From Mycteria americana (Eukaryota > Chordata > Aves > Ciconiiformes > Ciconiidae), in assembly GCF_035582795.1 (NCBI RefSeq), contig NC_134366.1:91941756-92005755 (forward strand): DNA of 64,000 nt. The letters are read 5' to 3'. Made by a program: the position numbers and the translations under genes. Numbering within the stretch: position 1 is the first letter of the stretch; every line of letters begins with the position of its first letter. The notes under the pieces were generated by a model, which saw nothing but the letters and a program-made list of their open reading frames with translations, was not told where the DNA came from and ran no database searches. Of the stretch, positions 25,901 through 40,229 are shown in pieces.

Positions 25901-28900
25901 AGCTACTGCTTGGCAGCCATCTTAGTGCTTTATTAAAGACAGATGTAAGAAGACAAAGTCATTTTGCTTAAACAGAACATTTTGAATGCCTGAAAAACTA
26001 CAATAAACCCCTTTTAACCTGCTTTCATTAGGTTTTCAGGTGTTGGACTGACGCATCATGGTCAGTGCCACGTTTATTCTATGTTTATTAGATGCATGTC
26101 TTTGTTAAAAGAACATTCCTTTCAGAAGTAATTATTCAAATTTGAACAGATGCAAGAGGAAGCTCTAAACTGGTTCACTAACTTTCCAAGACCTTTTTAA
26201 AGATTACGTAAGTTTGAAAATTCTGAGTTATATTCGTCACATACTGCAGAAGCTGCCTTTCCTACCTACAGATTTGAGCTGTAGCAACTACATTATTACA
26301 GTCATAGAAACTCATGAAAATTAGAAGTGTCTTCCTTTAATGTGCGCTTAAACATCAACCAGATGTAGCAACACGGCGCTGCTGGAGATGATGCTCAACA
26401 GAGCAGGATACGAAAGGATCATCTGCAAGGAATGGCAGGAATTAGGGATTTGAAGGGTGACAAGTTTAGGTAAATTCTCCTCAGTAGCAGCATTTTCACA
26501 CTGTCTACTCAAACTAGTCTGTATTCTGGAGTTTCAGAAGCCTTGGTAAGTAAATTAAGGTCAGCAGCGCAAATTTGGCCAGGTAAATAATATCAGGGGA
26601 ATGAAGAACGGTGGCATAGGTCTCAGTTCTTAGTACCTGCACCGAGGGGCAAGCGGCTACAAAGGACTGCACTGCAGGCTTGAAGGCACAGACTGAATTT
26701 GTGAACCTCTAACTTTGTACCCATTGTCTTTGATGAGATTTTTTTAATGTACATTTTGATGTAATTGGTTTTTTTTCATTACGAGCAGATGAAGGGCATA
26801 CACATGTTGTTGCAGAGACTTCCGCTTCCATGCAGGTTACATTGTGGCAATTACGTAAACATGAGGCTTTTTAAAAAATCTGCTATCAGTGTCTGTTGAG
26901 CAGGTTCACAACCTATTTTGTAGTCACTGGTTGGAAAATAGATTTATCTTAAAAGAAAAAAAGTTTTTGGATTAATTTCAAAAATAGGCATAATTTCCAT
27001 GTAGAAAGTTCAAATAACTGTTACAGAGGAAGAAAAAAAGATTAAGAGGGCTTTTTTTTCTTTTAAACTAAAAGAAAACTACTTTCATTATCATATTTGT
27101 CAGAGGCCAGCCAGGAAAAATGTTATGTGTGCCAAAAAATCTTAAAGATCCTAGCCTGAGAAAGAAGTGAGGTTAAAGTAACTAAATAATATGGGATCAT
27201 AACCATATGACACTCCGTTCCAAATGAACTCAGTTTCTATGAACTCCTATATTTGTAAGTTGTCAGCTCATAATTTTATCATAACCGCAGAGTATTTGGA
27301 ATTTTTTTAAAGCATCAGCTCTATTATTTATTACAAAAATAATCTAAACTTTCATTTCTAATCCTCATTTTAGCAAGAAAAGTCCTAAACCCAGAAAGCA
27401 TTTTTTGTCTCATGGTTTCTTACGACATCATTCATTTTAAATGCTTAAGGCTGGGAACACTGCGTGCTTGCAAGGACAGAAAGGTATCTGAAACACTCAT
27501 TTTAAAAAATGGATGTCAATTTATTTCAGTCATTCATCCCTGTTAGCCTGGTATTCAGATAAATTCAAGAAGAAAAAAAGTTCACTAAATTTATTTTAAC
27601 ATTTGTGTGAGTGTTTCTCCTTAGCATGCTTTGTTCCAACAAGTTAACCTTACATACTCAGGAGTCAAGACACCTAGCACGATTTGAAATAAACCTGATC
27701 GATAAAGGACTGTACAACAAGGCCACAGGGAAGACAGAAGAATTGTGCATGGGAAAGAAGAGGACTGAGTCTCTGGTAACTGGTACGTCAGGAGTGCAGA
27801 GATGGGAGTCTGTCAAAATCAGTGCAGGTAGACAAAGGAGGCACTCCCAACAATTTTTCCATTTCAAACCTACATGGAGAATCCAAAATTGTCCTAAAAA
27901 ATTAAATTAACTTTAAAATGAGAAAGTCAAGAACACTTTTGTTGTCTATAAGCTAGCTACAGTACATCACTGCAAGATGATCTATGCTATTAGCTCTCCA
28001 TCTACTGAGCTTCTGGAGTGTTTTGACATAAATTCCTTTGCTCATTTACACTTAACTGATATTTTTGGTGCTCTGAGTGGTTTTCCAGCTGGAGCACTAT
28101 AACAATCGTTTGATTTTATTTATGTTATTTATAGCATAAAATTAATCCACAAATGAAAACATGGGAATTTGAAATTGGCTGCCTGTTAGGCCATTTCAAC
28201 TGCTTTGCCTGGATATTTTTGTCCATCTTTTTTCCTATCTCATTCCTATTTTTAACAACTGGCATATAACTATTTGCTATCAGGCTAGATTAAAACAAAA
28301 GCAGTTCTAAAACTTGTTCAGAGTACTGTGGTGATATTATCTGCTATGCCAAGTAATTCAGACACAAATCAATGTGTAATTTCAGTATTGCTGAAGAGAT
28401 GGGAGTTTCCTCACTTTTTTTAAGTTCCAAATTTTATTTTCATGAGTTATATTTTAAAAATTCAGTTAGGTGCTCATGAGAGTTTTTCCTTATGATCTTT
28501 CCCTCAAAGATAACTATAGTTAACAGTGCAAAGCAAGAACTCAGTCTTTACAAAATGCCACCATCATTAAGAATAATTTTGCAGTTTCTCTTGAAGAACT
28601 ACAAAGTAATGCTTAGAAATGCTAAACAAAAGTTAATGTGCAATGACTGTCTGTAATTCAGTACTTTCAAATAAGTATTAAAATATTAAGTTTTCTATTT
28701 AGGAGACTGAAATTTAGCTGGGATCTTTGATCACATCTCTAGCATTTGCCAGTACAATTCTCTTTCAATAAAAAACAAGAAAAAGAGAGACAGAAGGGCT
28801 CCAGCACTGTTTGCTAGCCCTACAAATGAAGTTAGAAACCGGATCAAAGAATACTGAACCAGAGGCCTTGAAGCCGGTTGGCTTTGTTGAACCCCACATT

Positions 28901-28904
28901 CAAC

Positions 28905-28920
28905 TTTTTTTTTTTTTTTT
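28905..28920. repeat. Poly(T) run, 16 bases
   Basis: Sixteen T on the plus strand, ending at CAAAAATC. It could be the tail of a minus-strand retroposon, but no body is recognised on its high-coordinate side. Confidence 0.85.
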
Positions 28921-30406
28921 CAAAAATCATGTGTTTCATATGCAGCCCAACTGTATGACATCTACAGTTACTCAAATATGATCCTCAGTTGCCAGAAACA
29001 TGCTCATACTAACAAGCAGCAGCTGGAAAACATTAGTATCAATGGTAAACCTGGATGGATATCAATATCTGCAAGCTAATAGCCAGAGAAAAGAAGTATT
29101 ACAGTTGTACATGGCCACCTGCCTATACAGATTGAGAGCGATTAACTCTCTTCTCAACTAAGCGTCACCCTCCTCAGACTGCTTTAATGACTTTAAAACA
29201 TTGTTTAGAAGGTTACTGAAAGCATATTCTTTACATTTGCAAGGTACAATGCCATTTCCCCACTGTAAATCACTGAGATTTACAGCCTCCCCTTGACTAG
29301 CACCTCACCACGATGCTGTGGAGCAGAATGCACCGCTGGGCTCGTGAAGATTCGGCGTGTGTGATTAAGCGTGTGGAACAAAAGACTTAGTACTCAGCTG
29401 CAAAAACATGCAACAATTAATTAAATATTTGACTACAGCAGGATGAAATTAAAAGCCTGACTTTCCATTCGTACTCTGTAACTCTACCTCGGACCAACAT
29501 CTAAGAAAATACAAAGCCCCATCTTCCCTCACGTGACATCATCAAGCAGTGGACAGTTCTGTTAATAACTAGACAGGAGAAGGGAGCAACAGGAGAGCAA
29601 CTTTGTGCATGTACACATCCTTGTGTTAAAAAGAGAGACATTAGACCATGACTGCAGTTAAATTTACCAGGAAGCAAAGTCTGGAGTCTGTAAAGAGGTA
29701 ATGAGATCTGAGAAAAGGGTGTTCTTTCCCCTCTGTATTTGGTACTGCAAAGGCACAGAATAAAGAAAAACTAAGAAAATAGAGCAAATGTCACTCACTC
29801 TACATTCCCATTCAGATGTGGGGACTTCATTGAGCCTGTCAACCTGCGCCCACTTTCAGTCGATGGTTATCCACAGACAAGGGGAATGCATCGCAGAGCT
29901 GTTTATTTTCCATTTAACACCCCACCTGGAAAGATCAGCAATCCTGCAGCTCTGAAAGGCTCCATGCTCCATTGGTGATCTTGCGAAGATCTGAGAGACC
30001 ATCAGCACTCAAGGGTGCTCTGCAGATTTACAGGTGCAGATTTATAGGGCTGAACAACCAGTCACAGCCTGAACCATCCGATATCTAGATGAAGACACTT
30101 CCATACAATTATTGTATGGACATCTCCAAGCTGTACTTTTGTTCTTGGAGCCTGCTATTGCTGGGAGGTTTCTATAGCACTAAGACGACTCGCTCTCTGA
30201 TCAGATACTAGCATAAATTTGGTACAATAGGTTCATGGGGGTTATTATTCCTGTCCATCTAAATCCTCCCAAGATGTAAAGTTTTCTACTTTTAATGCAA
30301 AATGAAAAAAATTGCAAGCAATCCCCCCATTTTCTTGCCTGAGAAGCTACAGGAGTTTGCATCTCCGCTGTGAATAACTAACTATTTGGTATCATTGGGT
30401 CATGGT

Positions 30407-30486
30407 GCCTAGCTGACCTAGGAATCTGAACAATCTATATCTGCCACTTAATTCAGTGCAAAAGGGGCATAAAGTGTTAAGTGGTT
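30407..30486. repeat. Dispersed repeat copy A
   Basis: This aligns in direct orientation with 31,965-32,047 over about 80 bases at very roughly 75 percent identity by eye. They share the core TAGCTGACCTAGGAATCTGA and the later AAAAGGGGCATAAA. Two copies 1.5 kb apart point to an old interspersed repeat family or a diverged local duplication. The family is not recognised. Confidence 0.7.
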
Positions 30487-31841
30487 CTTTCATTCTAGGC
30501 TATGCTTTAATTCTTTTCTACAGTAGTGTTTTAGATCTCAAAAATATTAAGGCATTAGGGAACCAATTTGAACATTACAAGCATAGTTGCCAAGAAAAGC
30601 TCATGTTTAGAATCTGAGAGTTGAAGGTACCGAGGAAAGTTAAAACACAGATTTAAACTAAGACCACTAGCCAGAACATGAGCTACTGAAGTGCGAGGAA
30701 TTATTGTAATTCAGAAAATGAAGTTACTCACTGCCACTGTCCATACTGAGCATGATTTAACAGCAAATGTGTAACAAGCAATGCCAGGAAAAGGTTACCA
30801 AATTGGTCCTTACACTTTTCTGATTATTCAAATGTTGTGTATCTGAAAAATGGTAGACATCTTTGCAGCCCCCAGGATTAGCAGTCATTTTAGGATGCCA
30901 CTGATTATTTCTGAGGTCAATCTGTGTAAATGTTAAAGAGTGAAACTGCTTTTATGTCCAACAGAGTTTGCAAGAGAACGGAAAAGGACGAAAGGGCGAC
31001 CCTTTCCCTTTAGAACATTTCTGAAGAAAGGATGTCTCTTATCTGCTTCTACAGCGGATACTGGAACGTGGCAGGTCACCTCCCTCCCACTGTCTTTCCT
31101 CCGTGTTTTTACCACGTTCCTCAATGAAGGAATATCAATTACATTATTCTAATGTGCAGGGCAGTGTGGCCATCACACAAAGAAGGCAAGACGTCCTGTG
31201 TTCTAACCAAGAAACCAAAGCAACTTACATACAGGGTCAGTATGGTCCATATTGCTGGTTAGCTATTACCATGACAGAGCACCTCAGCTCCAAGCTGTCC
31301 TATGCGCATTTAGTATGGGAAGTGTCCCTTCTCCTTTTCCTGGCACCAATTAGCATCATCTTCCTGCTTCCTCTGCCCTGGCATGAAACAAAAGACCCCA
31401 GAAAGAAGCTGGAGTTTCTAGATGAAAACACACAGAGGAGACGTACACTTTGAGGGAGGGGAGGAGAAGGACGGAAGAGAGGACAGAAAACTAGATGAAA
31501 GGATACATAGGAAAGCTACCCTTCTCGTGTTCAAAAAAGAGTGAGAATACGCTGCCACAAGACCAGCTTTCACCTCCTTTTCCATGGGGTCCTTGCAAAC
31601 AAAAAGTCCCCCCCACTCACAGCTGCAAGTCAGGTAATGTCCCGTTATACCAGGTGTTGCACACAGCTGTAAGATGTTCTCCTGGCCTAGACAAGAAAGG
31701 TGCCGCGCTAGCAAAACACCGAAACAGAACAGCAAAACAGCAAACAAAAGCTCTCGTAGACCAGTAGTAGCAACTCCAGCACTGGAGCTCGGCACCTCTT
31801 TGGACACCAGCCTGGCTTGCCCAAAGTGCCTGGTGTCACTG

Positions 31842-31858
31842 AGGCGGTGGCACCGCCT
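31842..31858. repeat. GC-rich palindrome
   Basis: AGGCGGTG-G-CACCGCCT has 8-bp perfect arms around one base. Just before it, GACACCAG (31,803-31,810) and CTGGTGTC (31,830-31,837) form a second 8-bp inverted pair. Confidence 0.7.
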
Positions 31859-31964
31859 GAATGCACGAGACATCAAATGAAATTTAACAGCGAAGGGTAC
31901 AGAGAAAAGCAGTATACTTAACTCATTCTTGGTAAACAGCTATTCAGTGTAGTTGGGCTGAGAT

Positions 31965-32047
31965 GCGTAGCTGACCTAGGAATCTGAGCAATTTACATTT
32001 GCCATGACATCCAGCAGAAAAGGGGCATAAAAACTCTTAAACGGGTT
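31965..32047. repeat. Dispersed repeat copy B
   Basis: This is the partner of the copy at 30,407-30,486, in the same orientation. The similarity fades at both ends, so full element boundaries cannot be set from two copies. Confidence 0.7.
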
Positions 32048-34704
32048 GAAAAAATTCTTACCTTGAGTTTAATCTAGAGCAGATAGAAAATAGTTTGGTT
32101 ACTCCTCTATAACTACTTTTATAACTGTTTATATTGCTAGAACCACATAAACTGCATTTGTATGCTGGAACTGATTTCTGGGCACGTTTTCTGTGCCCAA
32201 TAAATTGCACAGTCTCCTGTTCTTCACTGTCACCTTCTTCTGTATGTCACACTTTGGTTCGTACACTACCTTTCATAAACTACCCTCTCCCTTCACTTAC
32301 AGTGCCCCTTCACTTTCATGAAACAGCTGTCAGGGACTTCAGTAACAAAGAAATTCCCAAATTCTCCCGGTCTCAGGCATTCGTCTGTCTATTGCACCGC
32401 TTACAACATTAGAGTGGTATTATGTGAAATAAGGCTGCCTTAAGAGTATAGCTGCCACTATCTATTGACACAGGACACTTTAAAATGAGAATGTAGTAAG
32501 AGTCAGAGTTCAAGAATCGCGCGCCCAGTCCAGCTGGATAACATACAAACATCTTACAACTCAGTCTCATTAAACGAGTTCAGGGAAAGGGCATTGCTAA
32601 AAATGAAGAACAAATGTCTTGATTTACAGATCTATGCAGCATTTGCTGCAGTACATTAAACAGTAACAGAAGTCATTTTTAATGCAGCCCTTTTGAGAAG
32701 CACATAATGACACCACATCTGTGCTGCTAAGGAGAAACCCAGAAAGGACACATACAGCCTAAGTCATTTGTGCCACCTTTCACTGAAAGCCCATACCCGC
32801 AGAAGGTGATGACAGCAATACAGTATGTCGATGCACAAAATACTGCTCCAGCTACTTAAACCAGGATCCTCAATCCTTGCCCTTCCTTTCTGATCACTGC
32901 CTGTCCAGCAGCCAGGCTGTGGACAGCCCAGGAGATGCTCTCAGCGACGACTGAGTTGCCCAATGTACTGTATGTCACCCAAGTTTAAGAGACTCAAATT
33001 CATGCCTACAAGCAACAGGGTAGAAAATCAGAGACTACACATTCATATTTTCATGGCAGGAACATGCTGATACAAATCAGAGTACTGATTTTACCAGTTT
33101 ACTAGTATAACCAACTGGTCCGTAGCAATCACTGGTTGTTGAATAAAGGTTTGGGGGTTTTTTTGCTGAAGCATGCACAGGCCTCTGCAAAAGAGCTGGG
33201 TGTCAGGGCAATTGCTTCTGAACTGCTACTCCACTCTTTCCAAAGATGCCTAAGCAACTTCCCGCACCATGTTTTATTTCTCTGCTACTGCAAAATGCCA
33301 TGCAGCACAGAGCACACACCCGAGATCCCACTCGGGTGGATGCAAAGCACGGTCAAATGCATCTGCCATGGTGGAACCGGGTCAAAATGCCCACGGCTGA
33401 TTCAAAAATGAGCTGCTTTGATTTGGGATTTTGGGAGAGGGGCAGCAGCTCATTTCTCTAGTCACCGCTAAGGGGTCTGAGAAGGCAGCATGTTGTGACA
33501 CATGAGATTCAGTTTGAAGTTCTTGCTCTGCTTAACTCAGGGTGACCAGGAATAAAAGAGCTCTATCCCGACAAACAGTTTGAACTTTGGATCTCCGGCA
33601 GTCTAATCCGTCCTTTAGCACACGTGTACAACATGTGCAAGACAGCCTTCCATCTTCCCACAAGAGGAGAGGACCCGGGACACCACCTGGGTGTAAAACC
33701 GGTATGTTTCCACAAGCAAACAGTGCAATTAAATTTAATTTGAAGCAGTACAGCTATTTCTCTTCCACATGCTACTCGAGGGGAGGAGGAATAGGTGGAA
33801 AAGGGCAAAACTGTGCAGCAATTTCATAGCTTACAGGCAAGACCCCCCTCCCAACCCTGTAAGCATAAAAAACAATGGCACCTATCCAAATATCTTCTTC
33901 CACCTTGGTGCCAGCTTGTTATCCAGTCTCTGGCAGAGAAACAGAGATCTCATAAGCAAGCACAAAGAATTTGCTTTTTCCTTTCCTGACCTGAAGCTTT
34001 GAAGATACTCATCTCATTTTTACCTACATAACAATTTCTCCAAGTTTAGGCACAGAGTTAGTTAACTTTCTGTAGCTAAGCAGACAATCAGAAAAAGACT
34101 CACAGGATTATAAGGATCATGTATCCATGGTGATTTTAATAAGAAATCTTACTTGCAGTAGAATAGGTAGAAGCAAGAAACAGAATCAGGCTTCACGGGT
34201 TATTTATTTTAGTTCATCTCCTAGGAAGTAGGATGTTACTGGTTTGATTTGAAGCCAAAACTTGTAAGCCTGGATCAAATTCTTGAGATTCAAACTCAAC
34301 TATATTCTGCTCTCAGAAACCAGGACACTATGGCTGTCTTTATCTTGAATATACCGGTTCTCCTTGGTAAATTGCTTATAATATATTAAGCCAAGTTTTG
34401 ACAGAGTCATGCTGTGAACATTAATTTCACCAACATAAGTATCTTACTTCAACTGCCCTGTTTCTTTTCCTGTACCTTTGTGAAAGAGTGATATTTATGG
34501 TACTTCTGTTCCTCCCCAAGGCCACCAAAGTTTAATAGTGCTCAGGTAAAGTAGCCTAATATACATATACCTAATTTTGTCAATTCTTCAGCCAGGAAAG
34601 GACAGGAATTTTGCAGCATATGTCAGGATGCTGTGTAGAAAGGAGCTCTAAACAGTTACAACTTTTATTTGTATCTATATTTAAATTACATTATTTTTAA
34701 GAAT

Positions 34705-34741
34705 TTGTATACGTATAAATATATATGTCTATATATATATA
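34705..34741. repeat. AT dinucleotide-rich low-complexity stretch
   Basis: Short TATA and (AT)n runs, including a TA series near 34,729-34,741, in a wider AT-rich block. This is a simple repeat. Confidence 0.7.
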
Positions 34742-37700
34742 GGTTCTACTGAGTATGAGCACCCTTGTTTACAAACCTTCTTCTTGCATCAGCTGCTTAA
34801 TGCCCCTTATTCCTTGCAGCTGATTGCTACATTTTCTGAAACACAGTAAGTTTATGGTTACTATTTATTTTAATAAGCTATTCGATCCAACATTTTTAAA
34901 TTGCTCACCACCACCATATTCCCTGAGGTCCAAGATAAACAGAGCTTTTGGGCTCACAACAGCCATAGGATTCTGTGACTAAGCTGCCCAGCTGCAGGGG
35001 TGTCCTAAGCAGTGAAGCTATTTGAGATGCTAGGCAGGCTATTCCATGCCCATTTGGTTTCCTCTGTTGTCCACGGCTGTATTTTACTCAGCATCCTTGC
35101 TCAGTCAAGGAGGAAGAAACCCCAAGAAAACTATGTCAACAAAGTAGAATTTGACAGAAAGACTTGTGAGAATATGGAGAAAAGAGACCTGTTTGCCTTG
35201 AGACTGACGCTGTAGGAGGGAGATGCCATGGTTAGAGTTGTAGGCTTGAACGAGCTAAGACCAGAATGGAAATTATGTTAAGACTTCTGAGAAAAGGACT
35301 CTGACAAATGGCAAACCAGCAGTGAAATGTTTGCATTCCTTTTGCAAGGTCCAATAGCTCTGTTCCCATAGCTACTGTATGTTGAGATGGATGATGTAGC
35401 TACAGCAACAGAGTGCCAACATCCATGTTCCCTGTAAGATTCCTAAGTCATTACTTAATCCTTCTTTTACCTCCCTCCAAACTGCTAAAAGAGGAAAAAA
35501 TTAGGGTTAGCTTGTTCTTTGTATGAATTAAAATTATGCTAAAAATATTAAAATTAAAAGACCCACTGCAGACAACTGGAGCTATAATTTGCTTCCCTGG
35601 CACGAATTGCCTCATGCCATGACTCCCCTCTCCACACTGACTGGGGGCCATTGCTGTTTTGCTAAAAAGAGAGCTGTCACTGCATTACTCAATGATGCAT
35701 TACTCCTCCCGGTCCCACCGTATTCAAGTGCAGCACCCAGTCATTTATAAGCCGTTCCTTCCATCAGGTATACTTGGTTACTTCTTATCTCCCACCGCCC
35801 ACCATTTCTACCCCACTACTATTTTGAAGAAATACTTCTACTCAGAAAATCTGCAAATTTCCATAGCAATTATTTGCCTCCACTTAACAGTGATAGTTCC
35901 CTACATAATTAAAAGGGAAATATTGCATCAAGCATGGAAAGCGTTGTTTAAAGCACAGCGTCTTTTAATCTTCAGCATGTTGTTTGCCATGTGATTGGCA
36001 ACTGGATAATGTTTGGCAAGCCAAGGACATGTTTTGTTATATGTATATACAGCTAAACAGAAAAGAGTTTAAAGTTTAACCTGCTATAATGATTTCTGCT
36101 TTAATGCCCCAATTCAGGTCTCACCAAAAACAATAGGAGTCTCACTTAGGGAGATTTATACTGGGTCCTTAAGAGGAACATACAACACAAGCCTTGATTT
36201 CCTAAGGGCCCTACACAGAAATATGCCCTATCATTGCGGAATCCATACGTGGAGATACCAGCAAAAGTCAGCACCCTGAGCTCTACCTAATTTTGCTTCA
36301 ATGTCCTCTTTAAAACTGCTTTTTTTCAAAGCTACATAATCTTACTCGAATGGTCAGTCTTTGCTAGAACTATAAAAGTATTAAGCAACACTTAAGCCCT
36401 GATATAGCGTAAATTAATCTGTAACCATTGATTAGAAAAGCACTGAAGCACTTTTATGTTTAAAAGTCAACCCTAGAATATTCTCAATTAAAAAACCCCA
36501 ACCTCAGTGCTCAGAAATAATCTCACAAGAGTCCAGAAGGCAGCAGAATCTCAGTGTAAATATTTAAAGTTTTAATAACAAGATGTTTATGCATGCTCAT
36601 ACATTCATGTGTGGCATAACTACCCAATGTCTACACTGACATTGCTAATTTTGGTTCGTGTGGACAGAAGGAAGGCTCAAGTAAATACTGCAGAGAATTG
36701 TTTTTCCAGACCCCATCCTTCTGTCAGTGCAGAATTGCTAAGGCTTGCAGAGACATTTGGTTAATGTTGGGATAATTTTTTTCCTGTCTGGGAAAGGTAC
36801 AGCACAGGTAGCACGTACGCAGTTGTACCTTCAGCAAGTATCATTAGTCAACAGTTTTCCATTAAAAAATAAGTGAAAAAAGAATACAAACACAGCCCAG
36901 GGTTCACCTTCTTCAGAGGAGAAGATGACCACTCAGGTTATGAGAAATGACCATTTTAGAGATGAGGTTGGGGTTTTTTTCCCCTCTCCCGGCATTACAA
37001 CATAGCTTTCCCACTCCCTGGGGCATAGCTTCTGAAAGAGGAAAGTTTCACAACACGGCCAGCCAGCAGAGCAGGCATGCATACCGCACACCAGCCTGGG
37101 ACGACAGAAATGGTGCAGGAAGTGAAACTACTGTAAGTTCACAAGTTTTCAAATACAGAGCCAAATATAGATACAAGCTAGCTGAAAAGTGGAAGAAAAG
37201 TAGAGTTGACAGGGTTCATGCAATGTAGTGAGAGACAGAAAAACGCACAGTAAAGAACTTAGGTTTTTGTAATCTGGACCTTTCTAATTTAAATCACTTC
37301 ACGGGTTACCCAAACAGGTTGGGTTTTCATGCGTATTAAGGTATTTAGAGCAAATTTACAAATAATCTCATTTTTATCTAAAAAATTGTACCTAGCTCTG
37401 GGCAATTCAACAAAATAAGAGTCTGGTAGGTCATCAGGTCATCATTAACCTTGGTGTTGTAATACCTTTGAAGTACTGCAGCAGAGCTCATTTAAACATC
37501 TAAGGCTAGCTACCAGGTTGCACTGCTAGAGTCCTCGATATCTACAAATTTGGGGTGATTGTAGGCTCTGAATGAATTAATAGCAGAAAAGGAGATAGGC
37601 TACTCCATACAAGGTCTCCATACAAAGAGGCACAGGTACCACTGGAATTTCAATCAGAACCAGGAAAGGCTTCCTAAAGGCTGCACAGAAATGTTTGCCA

Positions 37701-40229
37701 TTGCCCTGCAAGTAACAGTTCTGAGGCCAAAAGTAAAAAGAGCAGGAGATGATCTAAATTTTATCTTTCAACATTTGAGATGCCACCTGCATACCAGGGT
37801 AGTGTGAAACATGTTTGGTAGAAATCTAAGCAAGGAGAAAAGAGGATTCAGAGGACATGCGTGTACTCTGTCACTTCCAGGCCTAAAGACAAACTGGTTC
37901 ACACATCAACTTTTACATCAGATTCTGTAGGAATGAATGACCTGGGGGACCAGGACCGCCTTTTCTTCAAGCTGCGTCCATTCTGTGAAACCGACAACTA
38001 AACTGCGTAAGAAACTGGCCCTACCTCATCTGGATTGAGCTTGCTCTATTGACTTGGAAAGACTTCGAAACAAAGAGTCTCCATGTGACAGAAAACAAGC
38101 CACGGTTCCAGAGAAACCTAAGTTTCCTTCCTGCACGCTGGCCACTGCAAAGGGATAACGACAGGATCTCCGAATGAATACGACCATTTCAATATTAGTG
38201 CCGAACCCTGTAAAAGTGAAGTACAAAGCTGGAAAATAATTTGCTGTGGGATTGCCCCAGGCATGCTAAGAGAAAGGAGTGCCATTGCTACTTCTTCCTG
38301 AAGGAGAGATGGAAATCACCTTGGCGAACTGGATTCCAATGCCAGAAGGACATTCTGAAGACTAACAATAGGGAGTAAATCGTAAACTGTGAGTATCCTC
38401 AAAACTCAACATTTCCAAGATACTAGTTTTGTGAATCTAAAATATATTTAGGAAAAGAAATCCTCCAAATTCAAGAGAACTTAAAATAAACCGCCACTCT
38501 GTCTTAGAGGCACCAGTCTTAAGTTACGGTTCTTACTCCGCTGTACATAATAAAAATGCCAGATCCGGCATTACGTGTCCTCCGTTCTTCATTAAATTCA
38601 GTCCTTAAATTTTACACTCTGATCCCTGGCATAACTTGAAGAAGGCCTCTCGCCCATCTGAAGTACACACTCTGGTGCATTCAGTGTAAGCAGTGCTCTG
38701 TCCCAGTAATGCAATGGACTCTCATTGCAGCGACACAGACTCAGCACGGCAGTCTGAAAGAGAAAGTAACACCTTACGGATAGAGTCAACCTTATGACTT
38801 TCATCCTGCATTTATTGTAAGAAATGCAGTAACTTATCCTAGCCCACCTGCGCTAGGAGAAAGAAGGTGTTTTACATGCAAGGGCTTCAGTGCCACAGCA
38901 TTATTTGATAAATATTTCCTGAGCTTCTCAAGCAAGCAACTGTCATGCTCTGATCGGTGTGTCAAAAATGAAGCTTACATAGATGGTAATGAAGATACAA
39001 GTATAAACAGGAGGTGGTCTGCACCCATCCAGTAAAACTAGCACTCAGCAGGAGAATGTCTTAAACGGTATTCGGGTAAGGAATCTGCAGATGAGAGAGG
39101 CAGCACGGAACATCATCCCAGAGATACTCATCTCAGTAGCTGAGACATAGTTTAAAAGAAGTTTGCAATTTTAAGTGATTTTCGGCTTTATTGTGTCTTC
39201 AGTAAAGAAAAATAAAATAAAAAAGTACAACAGTGATGTGGACAATACTTAATCAGTATTATTTTGGAGGAATCAGCCATGCTATCATGATGAAACAGAA
39301 CTTTATTCAGACGGTTCCATTTTTTTTTTATTCTTTCATTTGTGTGCACCAACAGATTAGAATAGAAAGTCCTTAAAGAGTCGAATGGATGCAAATAGCA
39401 GCTGTTTACAGTGAGTGGTCTGAAGTGACTGCAGGAAAACTCATTATTACTCAACATTGACAGTGGCAGCAGTGAGGTGATCCAGGAATGGGAAAGAAAA
39501 GAATTAGGAGTTGGGTGAAGTCATTCATTTCTAAGAATGTATCCCAAAAGGCAAGATGCAAAAGCAATAGCTGAAAATGTTCATTTAGGAGTGAAAAATG
39601 TTCTAAGAAATGACAGTGGGAAAAGTACGCAACAGATCTAGAAGCTGCCAAGAGATGACTGGTCTGATATACTGTCTATGTTTTCATCTGTATTTGTAAG
39701 GTAAAAACTTCAGAGCTTCATGCAGCAGAGCAGGACTGAGCAAATTCAGCTCTCCCCCCAGGCCTGCGAAACTCTGCAAGTTCTTTCCATTTTACATACC
39801 TCAGTTTTCACTACTTCCAACATAGCAAGCACATAGGAAATTTTCTAAGTATTTAAATGAAAGCATTTTCCAGTTAAAATTAATTATTTTCTCCAGCAAA
39901 GGAGGTATCCAGAGAGTGAGACTTCTGCTTTGAGGTACTCATTTGCAAAACACCCAACTGTCGGGGGGGAGGGGAGGGATGAACTATCTCAGTGAATTTC
40001 TTAACCCATGAGAGAATTTCAACTCAGTGCAACGGAAGAAGTGGCTAATGGCCAATGAACAAAAGGACCTCCTTGCTCAAGGATGTGCTGCACTTGTTAC
40101 AGGACTTAGTGCATGCCTACCGGGCTCCATTCATCCCTACAGCCCTCAATGGAAAAAACGATGCGATAAAATTTAGGCGATGTAAGCGAGGAATTTAAAA
40201 TAAACCCAAAGTAAAGAAGGACCAGTATT

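Noticed and set aside
31103..31453. 116-codon frame with a hydrophobic segment
   Set aside because: It has no homology that I recognise, no splice context and no second exon. A single Leu-rich stretch is common by chance.
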